Below are positions 16,394 through 25,874 of a stretch of DNA of 64,000 nucleotides, in pieces. Numbering within the stretch: position 1 is the stretch's first letter; each line of letters begins with the position of its first letter. The notes below the pieces were generated by a model, which worked only from the letters and a program-made list of their open reading frames with translations, was not told where the DNA came from and made no database searches. The stretch covers positions 1 through 64,000 of the forward strand of contig NZ_VRTT01000039.1 in NCBI RefSeq assembly GCF_008017805.1, given 5' to 3'. Origin of the DNA: Paenibacillus sp. N3.4 (GTDB lineage Bacteria > Bacillota > Bacilli > Paenibacillales > NBRC-103111). The position numbers were made by a program, and so were the translations under genes.

Positions 16394-17983
16394 TTAAATA
16401 TAACGACTCGGAGCTACCCCATAATGTTGCTTAAACACCTTGACGAAATAGCCTTTGTTTTCATAACCTAACATTTGTGAGATGGTGTCAAGCGTCTTTT
16501 CCGACCCATTGAGTAGTTCCTTGGCTTCCTCCATCTTGCTTCGCGTTACATACTCAACGAACGTTTCTCCCGTTTCTTTCTTGAATAGGCGACTGAAGTA
16601 ACTGGGATTCAAATGCAGGTGGTCTGCAACCTCCTCCAGCGTGATTTTCCGATTCAAATGGAGGCGAATATACTTTTGGGCATCAACGATTTCCACCTTT
16701 TTACTTTGATGTGAGATCTGTTCCATTAGCGATACCGCATCCCTCACAAATTCGATAAGCCACTCCTGCAGTTCGCCAATACTGGTTAACTGGTCTAAAT
16801 CCTTTTGCAGCTTTTCGTTGGTGTATTGTTGATTGAATTTAAGCTTCAACATCATGTCTAGGACGAGCTTGAAGACGAATTGCTTTACCGCCTTAGGCGA
16901 AAACTGATATTTGGAAATAAACTGAATAAACGGTTTCACGGCTTCTAAAGCATCGATATTTCCCTCAAGAATGAAGCGATTCATTTGTTCTGCGTACTCG
17001 TAATAATGAAAGAGCGGATCTTCAGCCACATCTCTAGGATGGCCGTTCTCTCCAGTTTTCATAAAGACAGGCTCCCAGGAATAAAACAAACGTTCAGCAT
17101 CCTGGAATAAGTGAACATATTGCCGCTTGATGCCAATGCGGTCTCCGACCATTTCACCCAGCAGCATAGTGACAGGCAATTTGAGCACTTGCGTGAGTCT
17201 GTTTTGCACATTCTTGCATACGGTCGTAATTCGGTCATAGGGATTAACTTTCAAATCCTTCCGACAGTTGAACAGCAAGCAAAACTCCTTCGCGGAATAG
17301 CTGAATGACAATGTATCCGATTCATGCTCCAAGAGTTCTTCTACCGCATTCTCCACAATAAATTTCAAGGTATCTTCACTCTGATAACGATTCAGCGCAT
17401 CTCTGAAACGATGCAGCCGGCAAATAACAGGAATAAATTGCGGCATGATGGGCGTCAGCCCAAAGCCCTCCAACTGGCGTACCCAAGATGGATCATCCGT
17501 GACCGGTGTAGTGAGCAGATCCCGAAGCCACTTTTCCTTGATAGCCGATTTGCTTTGGTGGGCCTGAAAATGAAGCTTCCTGACTTCGTGCTGAAGTTCA
17601 TCTTCTTTTTCAATTTTCCCCTTGATCCGGGTGAAAATTTCGATAATCGCTTGCGGCTCCAACGTTTCTTTCAAAATATAATCTTCCACACCCATCTGGA
17701 CGGCCTGCTGCGCATATCGGAATTCGTCATGGCAGGACAAAATAACAAACCTCGGCCGCTGACTGATTTCTCTTATTGCCTTTATGAAAGCCAGCCCATT
17801 CATTCCGGGCATCCCAATATCGGTAACAATCAAATCAGGCATTGTCTCCCGGCATTGCTCCATAGCATCTAAAGCATTGGTAAAAGTGCCGGAAAGCTCA
17901 AGCTGATGAGCCTCCCAAGGAATCGCCATCCGCAAAAACTGTAGTACGGCTACATCGTCATCTACCAACAAGACTCTATACAT
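16394..17983 (-). CDS. AraC-type response regulator (YesN-like), cluster A
   Basis: A 529-residue two-domain regulator. The receiver domain (about 1-120) starts YRVLLVDDDVAV, has the phospho-acceptor Asp in LIVTDIGMPGMNG, and a conserved Lys in YILKET. A long middle region follows, then a C-terminal AraC helix-turn-helix pair (about 425-529): ITLEEVADHLHLNPSYFSRLFKKETGETF and ISQMLGYENKGYFVKVFKQHYGVAP. It likely activates the sugar ABC operon upstream when phosphorylated by the adjacent kinase. It overlaps the kinase gene by 8 bases. The ATG chosen has AGGAGG 9 nt upstream. Confidence 0.93.
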   Translation of the reverse strand: MYRVLLVDDDVAVLQFLRMAIPWEAHQLELSGTFTNALDAMEQCRETMPDLIVTDIGMPGMNGLAFIKAIREISQRPRFVILSCHDEFRYAQQAVQMGVEDYILKETLEPQAIIEIFTRIKGKIEKEDELQHEVRKLHFQAHQSKSAIKEKWLRDLLTTPVTDDPSWVRQLEGFGLTPIMPQFIPVICRLHRFRDALNRYQSEDTLKFIVENAVEELLEHESDTLSFSYSAKEFCLLFNCRKDLKVNPYDRITTVCKNVQNRLTQVLKLPVTMLLGEMVGDRIGIKRQYVHLFQDAERLFYSWEPVFMKTGENGHPRDVAEDPLFHYYEYAEQMNRFILEGNIDALEAVKPFIQFISKYQFSPKAVKQFVFKLVLDMMLKLKFNQQYTNEKLQKDLDQLTSIGELQEWLIEFVRDAVSLMEQISHQSKKVEIVDAQKYIRLHLNRKITLEEVADHLHLNPSYFSRLFKKETGETFVEYVTRSKMEEAKELLNGSEKTLDTISQMLGYENKGYFVKVFKQHYGVAPSRYI

Positions 17984-19799
17984 CCTTTGCATCCTCCTCT
18001 TCCTCCATATGGAATGTGATCGGTAAATGCAGAGTCAATTTCAACCCAAGGCCAGGTGCGCTCATCAGTTCCACATGATAAGCTTCACCATAGATCATGC
18101 GCAAGCGCTCATTCACGTTTCTTAATCCTATTCCGTTCATGCGTGATGACTTTCCTTTCACCGGTTCTCCCGGTCGATTTGATTCTAAGAGCATAGCTCT
18201 CACAGAGGTAAGTTCTTCCTCTGTCATGCCAACGCCATCATCCTCAACAGATATAAATAACAGATGTCCCTGTTTCCAAGAATTCACCGAAATTTGTCCA
18301 TGTCTTTGCCTTAATCCATGAAGATAAGCGTTCTCGATCAACGGCTGAAGCGTAAAACGCGGTATCATCGCAAGCAGCGTGTCCGATGCCAAACTAGTTG
18401 TAAGCTGAACATTTTCCAAATGACGAAAATTCATCAGCTTCATGTACTGCTCGATGGTTGCTACTTCTTCATGCAGCGTCAGAAATTCGTTATTTCGATT
18501 GATGGTCATACGCAGTAAGGTGGATAAGGAACCGATAATTTCAGAAATCTCCATCTCACCCTTCATCCTCACTTGAAGACGGATAGAATTAAGTGTGTTG
18601 AACAAAAAATGCGGATTGATCTGAGCCTGTAGCGCCTCCAATTCCGCCATACGCTTACGCCCTTGTTCCCACTCGATTTGCTGGATCATCTCCTCGATGC
18701 GATCCAACATTCGATCGAAAGAGGAGCCTAACCGACCGATTTCATCCTTTCCTACAATCATCGAACGTTCATTCAGATTACCTGACTCCACACGCATAGC
18801 GGTCTTCACCAACTGCACGATCGGAACCGTCAACTGCCGCAGCAAGTAAAACAACACGACGGCGAACACGACAAAAAATAAAGCCTGAAAGACGATAATA
18901 TCGTTTAAAAAATTGCCAATCTTCCCTGTAACCTCGCGATAAGGCGTTAAGCATTGCAGGCTCCATCCGGCAAAAGAAAGAGGATGGTTGACCGAAATAT
19001 ATTCTTGTCCATTCCAATTGGTCTTTTCTGTCAAGCCCGCGGTAAGAATGTCCTTCGGAACTTTGGTCCCTATCTTATCCACGTTAGATTGGGACAAGAT
19101 CGTACCTTGTCCATCCAACAGCATCATGGTCTGATCCTCGGCATATTTACTGAAGATCTCATGAAACTGTCCTTCCGGTTTGCTTATCATGATGTAGGCG
19201 TTCTGCATATTCGCATAAAGACGAAAACTTCTAACGACAGTAATCAGCTTCGGATATTTCTTGGCATCGGAACGGACATAGTTATTTTGGGCGCCGATCC
19301 AATTCGTCATATTAACGGGATCAGCTGACATTCGAGTCAACCATGGTTCCTCATACATGTAGGACAAATCATTCTGATAGGTAGAATAATTCGAAAAATA
19401 CAAACCATTCGGAAGTAAAACGCTTACGTATGTTTGCCCGCCAAAAAAGGTTAATTGCTCCAGCTTCTCGGAAACAGGCTTGTACGCGAAGAAATCGACT
19501 TGTTTCCCTCCATTTTTATCGTAGCTATTCCATGCAACACGCAAATTTGTAATGAATTCGCTGTCATATTGAAGCGTATTGAAAGCATTCAGCATATCAA
19601 TGACAATGTTGGAAATATAAAGGTCTGCGACCTCAAGAGATTGCTCGGATTTAAAAGAAGCCTTATTGGTCAACTCATTCTTCGTATACAGACCTGTTAA
19701 AGCTAATGTGATAACTGAAGGAAAAAACAAGCATAACAGAGATATCGTAATGAGCTTCTGCCGCCAGCTGAAGGAAGGCATTTTCATCGTTGAATTCAC
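17976..19799 (-). CDS. Sensor histidine kinase (YesM-like), cluster A
   Basis: About 607 residues. Membrane helices near 15-35 and 295-320 flank a large extracytoplasmic sensor of Cache type. A HAMP domain (about 315-370) and a His-kinase domain of the LytS/YesM class follow, with NPHFLFNTLNS (phospho-His near 397). The ATPase has LQPLIENAYLHG and DDGVGM, then GIGLRNVNERL. These kinases sense extracellular carbohydrate or the state of its transporter. It pairs with the overlapping regulator. The start may be GTG (given) or an ATG 12 bases later. Confidence 0.93.
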   Translation of the reverse strand: MNSTMKMPSFSWRQKLITISLLCLFFPSVITLALTGLYTKNELTNKASFKSEQSLEVADLYISNIVIDMLNAFNTLQYDSEFITNLRVAWNSYDKNGGKQVDFFAYKPVSEKLEQLTFFGGQTYVSVLLPNGLYFSNYSTYQNDLSYMYEEPWLTRMSADPVNMTNWIGAQNNYVRSDAKKYPKLITVVRSFRLYANMQNAYIMISKPEGQFHEIFSKYAEDQTMMLLDGQGTILSQSNVDKIGTKVPKDILTAGLTEKTNWNGQEYISVNHPLSFAGWSLQCLTPYREVTGKIGNFLNDIIVFQALFFVVFAVVLFYLLRQLTVPIVQLVKTAMRVESGNLNERSMIVGKDEIGRLGSSFDRMLDRIEEMIQQIEWEQGRKRMAELEALQAQINPHFLFNTLNSIRLQVRMKGEMEISEIIGSLSTLLRMTINRNNEFLTLHEEVATIEQYMKLMNFRHLENVQLTTSLASDTLLAMIPRFTLQPLIENAYLHGLRQRHGQISVNSWKQGHLLFISVEDDGVGMTEEELTSVRAMLLESNRPGEPVKGKSSRMNGIGLRNVNERLRMIYGEAYHVELMSAPGLGLKLTLHLPITFHMEEEEDAKDV

Positions 19800-19867
19800 C
19801 TTCCCTTACCGTCCATTCTTATATTGTGAGTGTATCATATCAGATCGCTTTTAGTCGCGATTTATGC

Positions 19868-19902
19868 AAAAAGGGATGCCGATTTAGGCATCCTCTTTTT
19901 TC
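19868..19902 (-). terminator. Terminator between cluster A transport genes and kinase
   Basis: Stem GGATGCC / GGCATCC with A and T tracts on either side, placed between the binding-protein stop and the kinase start. It probably makes transporter mRNA more abundant than kinase/regulator mRNA, or separates the two transcripts. Confidence 0.75.
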
Positions 19903-19913
19903 CATCTTTTGTG

Positions 19914-21278
19914 TTACTTTTTATTGGCATCAATAATTTTTTGTAAATTGGTTTTGATATTTTTCAATGTCGTATCAATATCGGTCGCGCCCAGAATATA
20001 TTTTTCTGATTCAGCGATATACGCTTTTTCCAAATCTGCTGCGTAGGATACCGCGATCGGAGGATCCGGAAGCTTCGACACCGTAAGTGTATTCACAAGA
20101 GATGCCTTATCAATTTTATCCGGCGTCTTCGTTGCGGCAATAATTTGATCCAATTCTTTATTCAAGTCCGTTTTCTTCCAAGCAGACAATTGCTTAGTCA
20201 AGCCCATACCTTCAGTCGATAGGAACCGTAGGAATGTATAAGCTTCTTGTTTATGCTTCGAGTTGGCAGACATAACCAATGGATCTGCTGAACCAAAGGA
20301 ATAATTCTCGTCGCCTTTATTGTTCGTTGGCCATGGTGCAAATGCTGTAACGAAAGTTGCAGGAATTTTATCTGTTCCGCCAGCTTCAGAGATCATCCAA
20401 GGACCTGTTGGCAGCATACTTGCTTTACCTTGGAAATATTCATCGCGGTAAGGAATTTTTTGTGTAATAACGTCTTGATAAGGCTTGCTGCTTTTATCAT
20501 CATGTTCCATGACATAACGTAGTTCAAGTGATGATTTCATCAACGGATTATCTGCGTTAAGCTTCGTGCCATCGTCCGTCATAATCCCTTGATTTTTCGG
20601 GGAGCTGTATTGACGAAGCAGGAAATAATCTTTCCAAGTGTGGAAGAAGACACCATATTGTTTACTCGGTCCGTCACCTTTTGTCAATTTTTTGGCATAA
20701 TCACGGAACTCGTCCCAAGTCCAGCTCTTCGGTACAGCAAGCCCCGCTGCATCCAATTGGGTTTTGTTAAGAATAACGAACCATGGTCCGAATTTACCTG
20801 GGAGAGAGTAACGCTTTCCATTTACTTTCATTTGCTCAGCTTTGTATTCATCTTCGTATTTCACGTTCTCTTTGCTCATATAAGCATCAAGAGGCTCCAG
20901 CATGCCGTTCGTTGCTCTTTGACTAAATGTAGGTGTAGAGTTCACAGAGAATACGTCGAAATCCTCTCCGGATGCATACATGATATCGATTTTCTTTAAT
21001 GTTTCATTAGAATCGTTCTCAACCAGCGGCACGTATTGTACTTTAATATTAGGATACTTTTTCTCAAAAGCGTCAATAGCCGGTTGGTATACCGATGCCT
21101 TCTCCCAGTTAAGGAACTTGATCGTGACCGGTGCGGCGGGCGTGCTTGCGGCAGTTGCAGCTGCTGTAGAAGCAGGCGCTTTGCTTGGCGTTGTGGAATT
21201 ACCTCCGCTTGAACATCCTGCTAACAGACTTGCTATGACAATCGATGACGCGGATACAGATAGCCATTTTTTCTTCAT
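19914..21278 (-). CDS. Sugar ABC transporter binding lipoprotein, cluster A
   Basis: About 454 residues, family 1 extracellular solute-binding protein. The lipoprotein signal ends in LLAGC, followed by a Ser/Thr/Ala-rich linker. The fold is supported by VTIKFLNWEK near the start, GKRYSLPGKFGPWFVILNKTQ, and GKASMLPTGPWM, the usual pattern of CUT1 binding proteins for oligosaccharides. ATG chosen because GGGGAGG precedes it; the longer frame does not have one. It follows two permeases in one operon. Substrate unknown. No ATPase is encoded here; such systems often share an MsmK-type ATPase. Confidence 0.92.
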   Translation of the reverse strand: MKKKWLSVSASSIVIASLLAGCSSGGNSTTPSKAPASTAAATAASTPAAPVTIKFLNWEKASVYQPAIDAFEKKYPNIKVQYVPLVENDSNETLKKIDIMYASGEDFDVFSVNSTPTFSQRATNGMLEPLDAYMSKENVKYEDEYKAEQMKVNGKRYSLPGKFGPWFVILNKTQLDAAGLAVPKSWTWDEFRDYAKKLTKGDGPSKQYGVFFHTWKDYFLLRQYSSPKNQGIMTDDGTKLNADNPLMKSSLELRYVMEHDDKSSKPYQDVITQKIPYRDEYFQGKASMLPTGPWMISEAGGTDKIPATFVTAFAPWPTNNKGDENYSFGSADPLVMSANSKHKQEAYTFLRFLSTEGMGLTKQLSAWKKTDLNKELDQIIAATKTPDKIDKASLVNTLTVSKLPDPPIAVSYAADLEKAYIAESEKYILGATDIDTTLKNIKTNLQKIIDANKK

Positions 21279-21386
21279 AATCTTTTTAACCTCCCCGTTT
21301 TGACAAACCATTGTTTGTGACTTCTTTACCTTACCAGTATGGAATTCGCTTTCAAAGTTTCTATTTTTACCTTTTTTCGATTTTTT

Positions 21387-22220
21387 TTACCCCTTCACAC
21401 CACCAAGAGCAATGCCCTCGATGACCTGTCTCTGTCCTAAGATAAAAATAACGAGCAGCGGGATGATCGCCGAAACGGTTCCTGCCATAATCAAGGAGAA
21501 AAAGGCACCACTTTCCGAAGCAAACTTCTGAATACCGATTTGAACCGTTTCCAGAGCGTCGCTTCTCAAGAAAATCAACGGATTTACATAGTCGTTCCAG
21601 GTCCATATAAAACGTAAAATGGCGTAAGTCGCGAGCGCGGGACGCACAAGCGGTAGTGCGATTCTGGTAAACATCGTAAATTGTCCCGCGCCGTCAATAC
21701 GTCCTGCGTCCATATACTCCTTGTGAATGCCCAAGAAAAACTGCCGCAGCATGAAGGTACCGAGCGCGCTAAACGATCCGATCAGAATGAGACCCAAATG
21801 CGTGTCGAACAGGTGGAGCCACTTGAAAATCATAAACTGTGGTACTTGGATAGATGAGCTCGGAATCATGAACGTCATCAGTACGACGACGAACATCGCA
21901 TTCTTTCCGCGAAATTCCACATGAGAGAAAGCATAAGCAGCCATGCTTGAAGCTATTAATGAAATGAGCGTTGTCAGAACGCTTACCTTAATGGAGTTCC
22001 AATAGTATAACTCAAAGGGATGCTCGCCGAACCAAACATCGTGATAATTCTGAAATGCCTGCCATTGTTTGGGGATCCACTCGATTGGATACTTGAACAC
22101 ATCGATCTCCGGCTTCATGGACGCCGATAGCATCCATAGAAAAGGAAGCAGGAACGCAATTCCCAAAACCAACATAAAGATCGTAATAATCGTTCTTCTC
22201 CATATTCCCGTTGTTTGCAT
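21387..22220 (-). CDS. Carbohydrate ABC transporter permease (MalG type), cluster A
   Basis: 277 residues with six predicted membrane helices. The inner-membrane ABC motif is visible as EYMDAGRIDGAGQFTMFTRIALPLVRPAL (the EAA loop that contacts the ATPase). The C-terminal end VIEGIALGGVKG is typical of MalG-like permeases. Start ATG with AAGGAGG. It follows the MalF-type gene by 16 bp. Confidence 0.93.
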   Translation of the reverse strand: MQTTGIWRRTIITIFMLVLGIAFLLPFLWMLSASMKPEIDVFKYPIEWIPKQWQAFQNYHDVWFGEHPFELYYWNSIKVSVLTTLISLIASSMAAYAFSHVEFRGKNAMFVVVLMTFMIPSSSIQVPQFMIFKWLHLFDTHLGLILIGSFSALGTFMLRQFFLGIHKEYMDAGRIDGAGQFTMFTRIALPLVRPALATYAILRFIWTWNDYVNPLIFLRSDALETVQIGIQKFASESGAFFSLIMAGTVSAIIPLLVIFILGQRQVIEGIALGGVKG

Positions 22221-22236
22221 AAACCTTCCTCCTTCC

Positions 22237-23166
22237 TTAGTAATTCACCCATTTTTTCTGACCGTAAAGCTGCACAAGCGTAATTAACAGAACACAACCG
22301 AACAAAACCCAGGCCATCGACGACGCATAGCCAGTTTTCAAATTCTCAAAAGCCGTCGTATAAAGATAATAAGTAATCACTGATGTCGAATAGGAAGGTC
22401 CACCACTGGTAAGCACCTTAATAATATCGAAGGATTTAAAAGAACTAATTAAGCCTGTAATCAGTAAGAAAAATGTGGTTGGCGACACCAAAGGAAAAGT
22501 AATCTTGCGGAATCTTGTCCAAGATCCTGCGCCATCAATATCAGCAGATTCGTATAAGTCGCGTGGTATCGACTGCAGTGCTGCCATGTATACGATCAAG
22601 CAAAATCCAATACCAATCCAAACCATAATGATCATGACCGAAGGCAGCGCATAGTGAAGGTCAGCTAACCATTTGGGAGGGTTGGCCATTCCTAACGATT
22701 TCAGTGCTTGATTGACAGGTCCATAGGACGGATGGAACAATAACTGAAAGACGATCGCTACAGCTACCACACTGGAAATGTAAGGCATAAAGAAAATGAC
22801 CTTGAATAAGTTTTTCCAATACACATACTTATCGATCACAACCGCGAGAATTAAAGCCAAGATAAGTTGAATAGGTACGACTAACAAAATCACAAGGTTA
22901 TTGCCGAATGATTTGAGAAAAACCTGGTCCTGAAATAACAAAACGTAGTTGCGGAAGCCAATGAACTTAATTTTGTCCAGCCCCGCAATAAAGCTCCAAT
23001 CCGTAAAGCTGAGTATCAGGGATATTAATGTAGGAATAACTGTGAAAATGGTCAGGCCAATCAGCATTGGAGCTACTAAGAGATAACCTGCAAGGTTCTC
23101 TTTCTTTTCCCCTTTTACTTTGACCTTATGAAGCGACGCAGCGCGTCTCGTCTCTGTTTTGGACAT
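22237..23166 (-). CDS. Carbohydrate ABC transporter permease (MalF type), cluster A
   Basis: About 309 residues, six membrane helices, first gene of the cluster A transport operon. EAA-type loop: DLYESADIDGAGSWTRFRKITFPLVSPT. MalF-like N-terminus: LAGYLLVAPMLIGLTIFTVIPTLIS. The ATG chosen has GGGGTG 6-8 nt upstream; an in-frame ATG 21 bases earlier does not. Confidence 0.92.
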   Translation of the reverse strand: MSKTETRRAASLHKVKVKGEKKENLAGYLLVAPMLIGLTIFTVIPTLISLILSFTDWSFIAGLDKIKFIGFRNYVLLFQDQVFLKSFGNNLVILLVVPIQLILALILAVVIDKYVYWKNLFKVIFFMPYISSVVAVAIVFQLLFHPSYGPVNQALKSLGMANPPKWLADLHYALPSVMIIMVWIGIGFCLIVYMAALQSIPRDLYESADIDGAGSWTRFRKITFPLVSPTTFFLLITGLISSFKSFDIIKVLTSGGPSYSTSVITYYLYTTAFENLKTGYASSMAWVLFGCVLLITLVQLYGQKKWVNY

Positions 23167-23328
23167 GTTGTTCACCCCAGTGTTCATGATAGAATTGCCA
23201 CACCTCTTTATTACATTGTTTTTTAGATACTCCTATTAAACTGTTTTATAGTTCAAAAAAAAAGCGACAGATTTGACTATTCTCGAAAATATTTGACCAC
23301 CTCAAATTCGGCCGGGGGGCTCGGAAAA

Positions 23329-23377
23329 CAAAAAGGGCTTCTCTCGTCCTATATCATGACTTTGGGATAGCCCCTTG
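23329..23377 (-). terminator. Terminator-like hairpin upstream of the cluster A operon
   Basis: On the minus strand an AAGGGGCT arm pairs with AGCCCTT and is followed by TTTTTGTTTT. It lies about 160 bp upstream of the first permease and points toward it. It is either the end of a lost gene or a leader attenuator; sequence alone cannot decide. Confidence 0.5.
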
Positions 23378-23410
23378 GCAGTTCCGTCTCACGACGTCGA
23401 AATAGCTTGT

Positions 23411-23676
23411 TCGATCAAAACAAAACTTGGTTACCGGTCACCATGGAAACTTTGCCGAATTACATTAGCGATTATATCTTTTTGACGATTAATGCAGGTG
23501 AGAACAGCAAGGCTCGCGAGGAAGAACTAAAGAGTAATGGTGTTTGGAAAAACCTCCCTGCTGTGAAGGAAAATCGCAGGTTGTAACCAGTGAGTTTTAT
23601 CGCAGGAGACCCTGTCTCTGTAGATAAACAGTTGGATATTCAAGCGAAGCTGCTGCTAGAAATTAACAAAAAATAA
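23411..23676 (+). pseudogene. Remnant of a siderophore-binding protein gene (3' end)
   Basis: The plus strand encodes METLPNYISDYIFLT, then KSNGVWKNLPAVKENRRL, a TAA at 23584-23586, and then VSFIAGDPVSVDKQLDIQAKLL up to a second TAA. This is the C-terminal pattern of FhuD/FeuA-type iron-siderophore binding proteins (PF01497). The rest of the gene is missing and one in-frame stop interrupts it, so it is a decayed remnant. The neighbouring DNA shows no other iron-uptake gene. Confidence 0.7.
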
Positions 23677-23708
23677 AAGGTGTCACAGCTGAATGAACGA
23701 TTGTGACA

Positions 23709-23763
23709 TAAAAAAGATTGCCGCATGTCTGCCCTTCCGGGTAGATTGTCGGCAATCTTTTCT
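23709..23763. terminator. Bidirectional terminator between the remnant and yhcH
   Basis: Stem AAAAGATTGCCG / CGGCAATCTTTT with an inner GCCC / GGGT pairing; A and T tracts on both sides. Confidence 0.8.
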
Positions 23764-24250
23764 ATTTAAGGAGATCTTTATGGATTTTGATAACGATTTT
23801 TTTGATCGGCATTTCCTCGCGGATCCAACAATTCGGGCGATGAATGTCCGAAGGAAAGAAAATGGCGAACATGCCTGGTTGCAGAAGCACTTCCGTTTCG
23901 TCCTGGGAGGGATCTGATTCATAGAAGACGATATCACGCGTATCCAAATGGTTTTGCTCCACTTTGGCACCGGCATGGAGCTTGTAAGAACAAATTTTTT
24001 CTTCCCCGCTTATAAGAAATTGAATGTCTGTATAGGTCTGATGGGATTCAGGCTTTTGCTCTTGGGAGGGACGTGTGATTAGCTCTTGAACCAAAGCAAA
24101 CATGAGTTCACCATTCTCCCCCTCAAGCTCATATCTCCCGACAGCTGCTTCGCCCAGTTTACGATTCAATATGTAATCGATCCCTCTTTGTACAGCTGAG
24201 GGCCATAAATGGCGCTCTTGTTCAAAATGTTCGACATTGCTAATAATCAT
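23762..24250 (-). CDS. YhcH/YjgK/YiaL-family protein
   Basis: 162 residues of the DUF386 beta-barrel family (EbgC, YiaL, TabA). Family marks are SHQTYTDIQFLISGEEKI, the region FYESDPSQDE, and FAIFFPSDIHRPNC followed by IKKIVIKI, which hold the putative metal-binding His and Glu residues. Members act in sugar metabolism, for example as a sialic acid or sugar anomerase helper, or in biofilm control as TabA. Monocistronic as far as can be seen. Confidence 0.88.
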   Translation of the reverse strand: MIISNVEHFEQERHLWPSAVQRGIDYILNRKLGEAAVGRYELEGENGELMFALVQELITRPSQEQKPESHQTYTDIQFLISGEEKICSYKLHAGAKVEQNHLDTRDIVFYESDPSQDETEVLLQPGMFAIFFPSDIHRPNCWIREEMPIKKIVIKIHKDLLK

Positions 24251-24495
24251 AGGGTAGCTGACTCCTTATTATTCAAATACTTTCCTATTGCTACTATAGC
24301 CGATTGTGCAAAAAAAGACCCGTTTTTTTACAGCGAGCCCTCGCAGTTTTTGGCGGCTTACGGAAATTGGAGGTGGTAAGCCCACTGCCAGCCTTTCTCA
24401 GCGTGTGGAACGCTCCCTAAGCTCTCCGCTGTCATCCATTTAGCAGGACTAGTTTAATGAGCGGTCTCGCAGTATAATCAAATTATGCGACGAAG
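24251..24495. other. Non-coding stretch, nothing recognised
   Basis: This gap between yhcH and a terminator contains no convincing reading frame, RNA gene or repeat. A short GGAGGTGG is present without a following open frame. Confidence 0.4.
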
Positions 24496-24549
24496 AACGT
24501 CCCACTCCATTCCTTTGCGAATGGAAACGGGGCGTTTTTCTGTCATTGG
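24496..24549 (+). terminator. Terminator hairpin just before a small HTH gene
   Basis: Stem AACG-CCC / GGGGCGTT with inner CCATTC / GAATGG, followed by TTTTTC. It ends only a few bases before the ribosome binding site of the gene at 24562, so it is either a leader attenuator or the end of an upstream transcript. Confidence 0.6.
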
Positions 24550-24561
24550 GGAGGAGCGTCA

Positions 24562-24771
24562 ATGATGAATTTCGAAAAGGCACATGCCTCATTTATCCAG
24601 TACCATTTGCAGGCTATAGATGTAGCAACTCACTTAAACATCAACCATCGTACCGCTGTTCGATCATTGCAAGTACTCTGCGCAAAGGGTTGGTTTTCTC
24701 CAATGACCGGTGCGGATGGCAAACACGTTGTGCGCTATGAGATTGGGCGAAGTGCAATGCAGGGACTATAG
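24562..24771 (+). CDS. Small winged-helix protein
   Basis: A 69-residue protein with a strong GGGGAGGAG site upstream. The helix-turn-helix pattern is LQAIDVATHLNINHRTAVRS and LQVLCAKGWFSP, followed by a wing-like stretch. It resembles the DNA-binding half of MarR or IclR-like regulators without any effector domain. It could be a stand-alone small regulator or the trimmed start of a longer one. A terminator hairpin in its leader suggests regulated expression. Confidence 0.55.
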   Translation: MMNFEKAHASFIQYHLQAIDVATHLNINHRTAVRSLQVLCAKGWFSPMTGADGKHVVRYEIGRSAMQGL

Positions 24772-25065
24772 TTGGAGAAAGCCTGCAATTGTACATTTTT
24801 AAATAACTCGATTTATCCAGCAGCTTATCATTCATGCGAAAATACATGTTTTCATTCACCCTATCTCTAATTAGGACAAAAAAAATCGGAATACCTGTAG
24901 ATTTGCACGATTTCCGTACTAAAAAACGATTACAATCGAAAATAACTGCACTCTTACAGTTTAAGTAGACCACTGAACTAAAAACACCATTCACTAGCCC
25001 ATAAGCCACTGATTTTTTTTCTGTGAAGCAATAATTTTTAAGTATGATGAGACAGAAAAACAACG
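24772..25065. other. AT-rich non-coding stretch
   Basis: No supported gene. A 140-codon frame on the minus strand here has no ribosome site, an unnatural composition and overlaps the small HTH gene, so it is not called. Confidence 0.4.
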
Positions 25066-25106
25066 AAAAGACCGTTAAAAGCCATTTTACAGGCTAAAAA
25101 CGGTCC
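25066..25106 (-). terminator. Terminator of the tkt-fsa operon
   Basis: Stem GACCGTT / AACGGTC with inner AGCC / GGCT, followed on the minus strand by TTTTCG. It lies 80 bp after the fsa stop. Confidence 0.8.
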
Positions 25107-25183
25107 ATTTTCATCTTAGAAAAACGTCGACAAGACTTTATCAGTAGCCCGCTTTTTACAGCAAGTCTTTCTCTGGTGCATGC

Positions 25184-25840
25184 TTAAAACTTGGTTTGAT
25201 TCGCGCCTTCCCAATCAGCCAAAAATTTCTCGATTCCCGCATCTGTAAGCGGATGTTTGCTCATCGATTCAATAACTTTATAAGGTACTGTAGCGATATG
25301 TGATCCTGCAAGTGCCGCTTCAATGACATGTGCAGAGTGACGCACGCTAGCAGAAATGATTTCTGATTTGATACCATGTACTTGGAAGATTTGGCTGATT
25401 TCTTTGATCAAATTCATACCAACTTGGTTGATATCATCCAAACGACCGATGAAAGGCGACACGTAAGTCGCGCCGGCACGAGCAGCAAGCAATGCTTGCG
25501 TCGAGCTGAATATCAAGGTTACATTCGTTGGAATGTTCAATGATCTGAACACGCTAGTCGCTTGCAGTCCATCCAATGTCATTGGCAGCTTAATCACTAC
25601 GTTAGGGCTTAGTTCAGCCAACTTTTTGCCTTGTTCAACCATCTCGTCCGCTTTCAGTGAAACGACTTCTGCGCTGATCGGTACATCGCCAACGATGGTG
25701 ATGATCTCCTTCACAGTTTCGAAAAAGTCTCTTCCTTCTTTAGCGATAAGCGACGGGTTCGTTGTCACTCCTGCAACAACGCCCAGCGCGTGAGCTTTAC
25801 GAATTTCTTCTACATTGGCTGTGTCGATAAACAATTTCAT
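25184..25840 (-). CDS. fsa: Transaldolase / fructose-6-phosphate aldolase family protein
   Basis: 218 residues, the short TalC/Fsa-type transaldolase. It has MKLFIDTANVEEI at the start, GVTTNPSLIAKEG, NVVIKLPMT with the Schiff-base Lys, NVTLIFSSTQALLAARAGA and YVSPFIGRLDD. The reaction is either dihydroxyacetone transfer between sedoheptulose-7-phosphate and glyceraldehyde-3-phosphate, or fructose-6-phosphate cleavage; the two are not separable here. It lies 34 bp after transketolase, forming a non-oxidative pentose phosphate pair. Confidence 0.92.
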   Translation of the reverse strand: MKLFIDTANVEEIRKAHALGVVAGVTTNPSLIAKEGRDFFETVKEIITIVGDVPISAEVVSLKADEMVEQGKKLAELSPNVVIKLPMTLDGLQATSVFRSLNIPTNVTLIFSSTQALLAARAGATYVSPFIGRLDDINQVGMNLIKEISQIFQVHGIKSEIISASVRHSAHVIEAALAGSHIATVPYKVIESMSKHPLTDAGIEKFLADWEGANQTKF

Positions 25841-25874
25841 CCTGTATCCCTACCTTTTCTCCCTCTTGGGGTTG

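Noticed and set aside
24641..25063. 140-codon reading frame on the minus strand
   Set aside because: No ribosome binding site, odd composition rich in Phe/Ser/Cys, overlaps a better supported small HTH gene on the plus strand.
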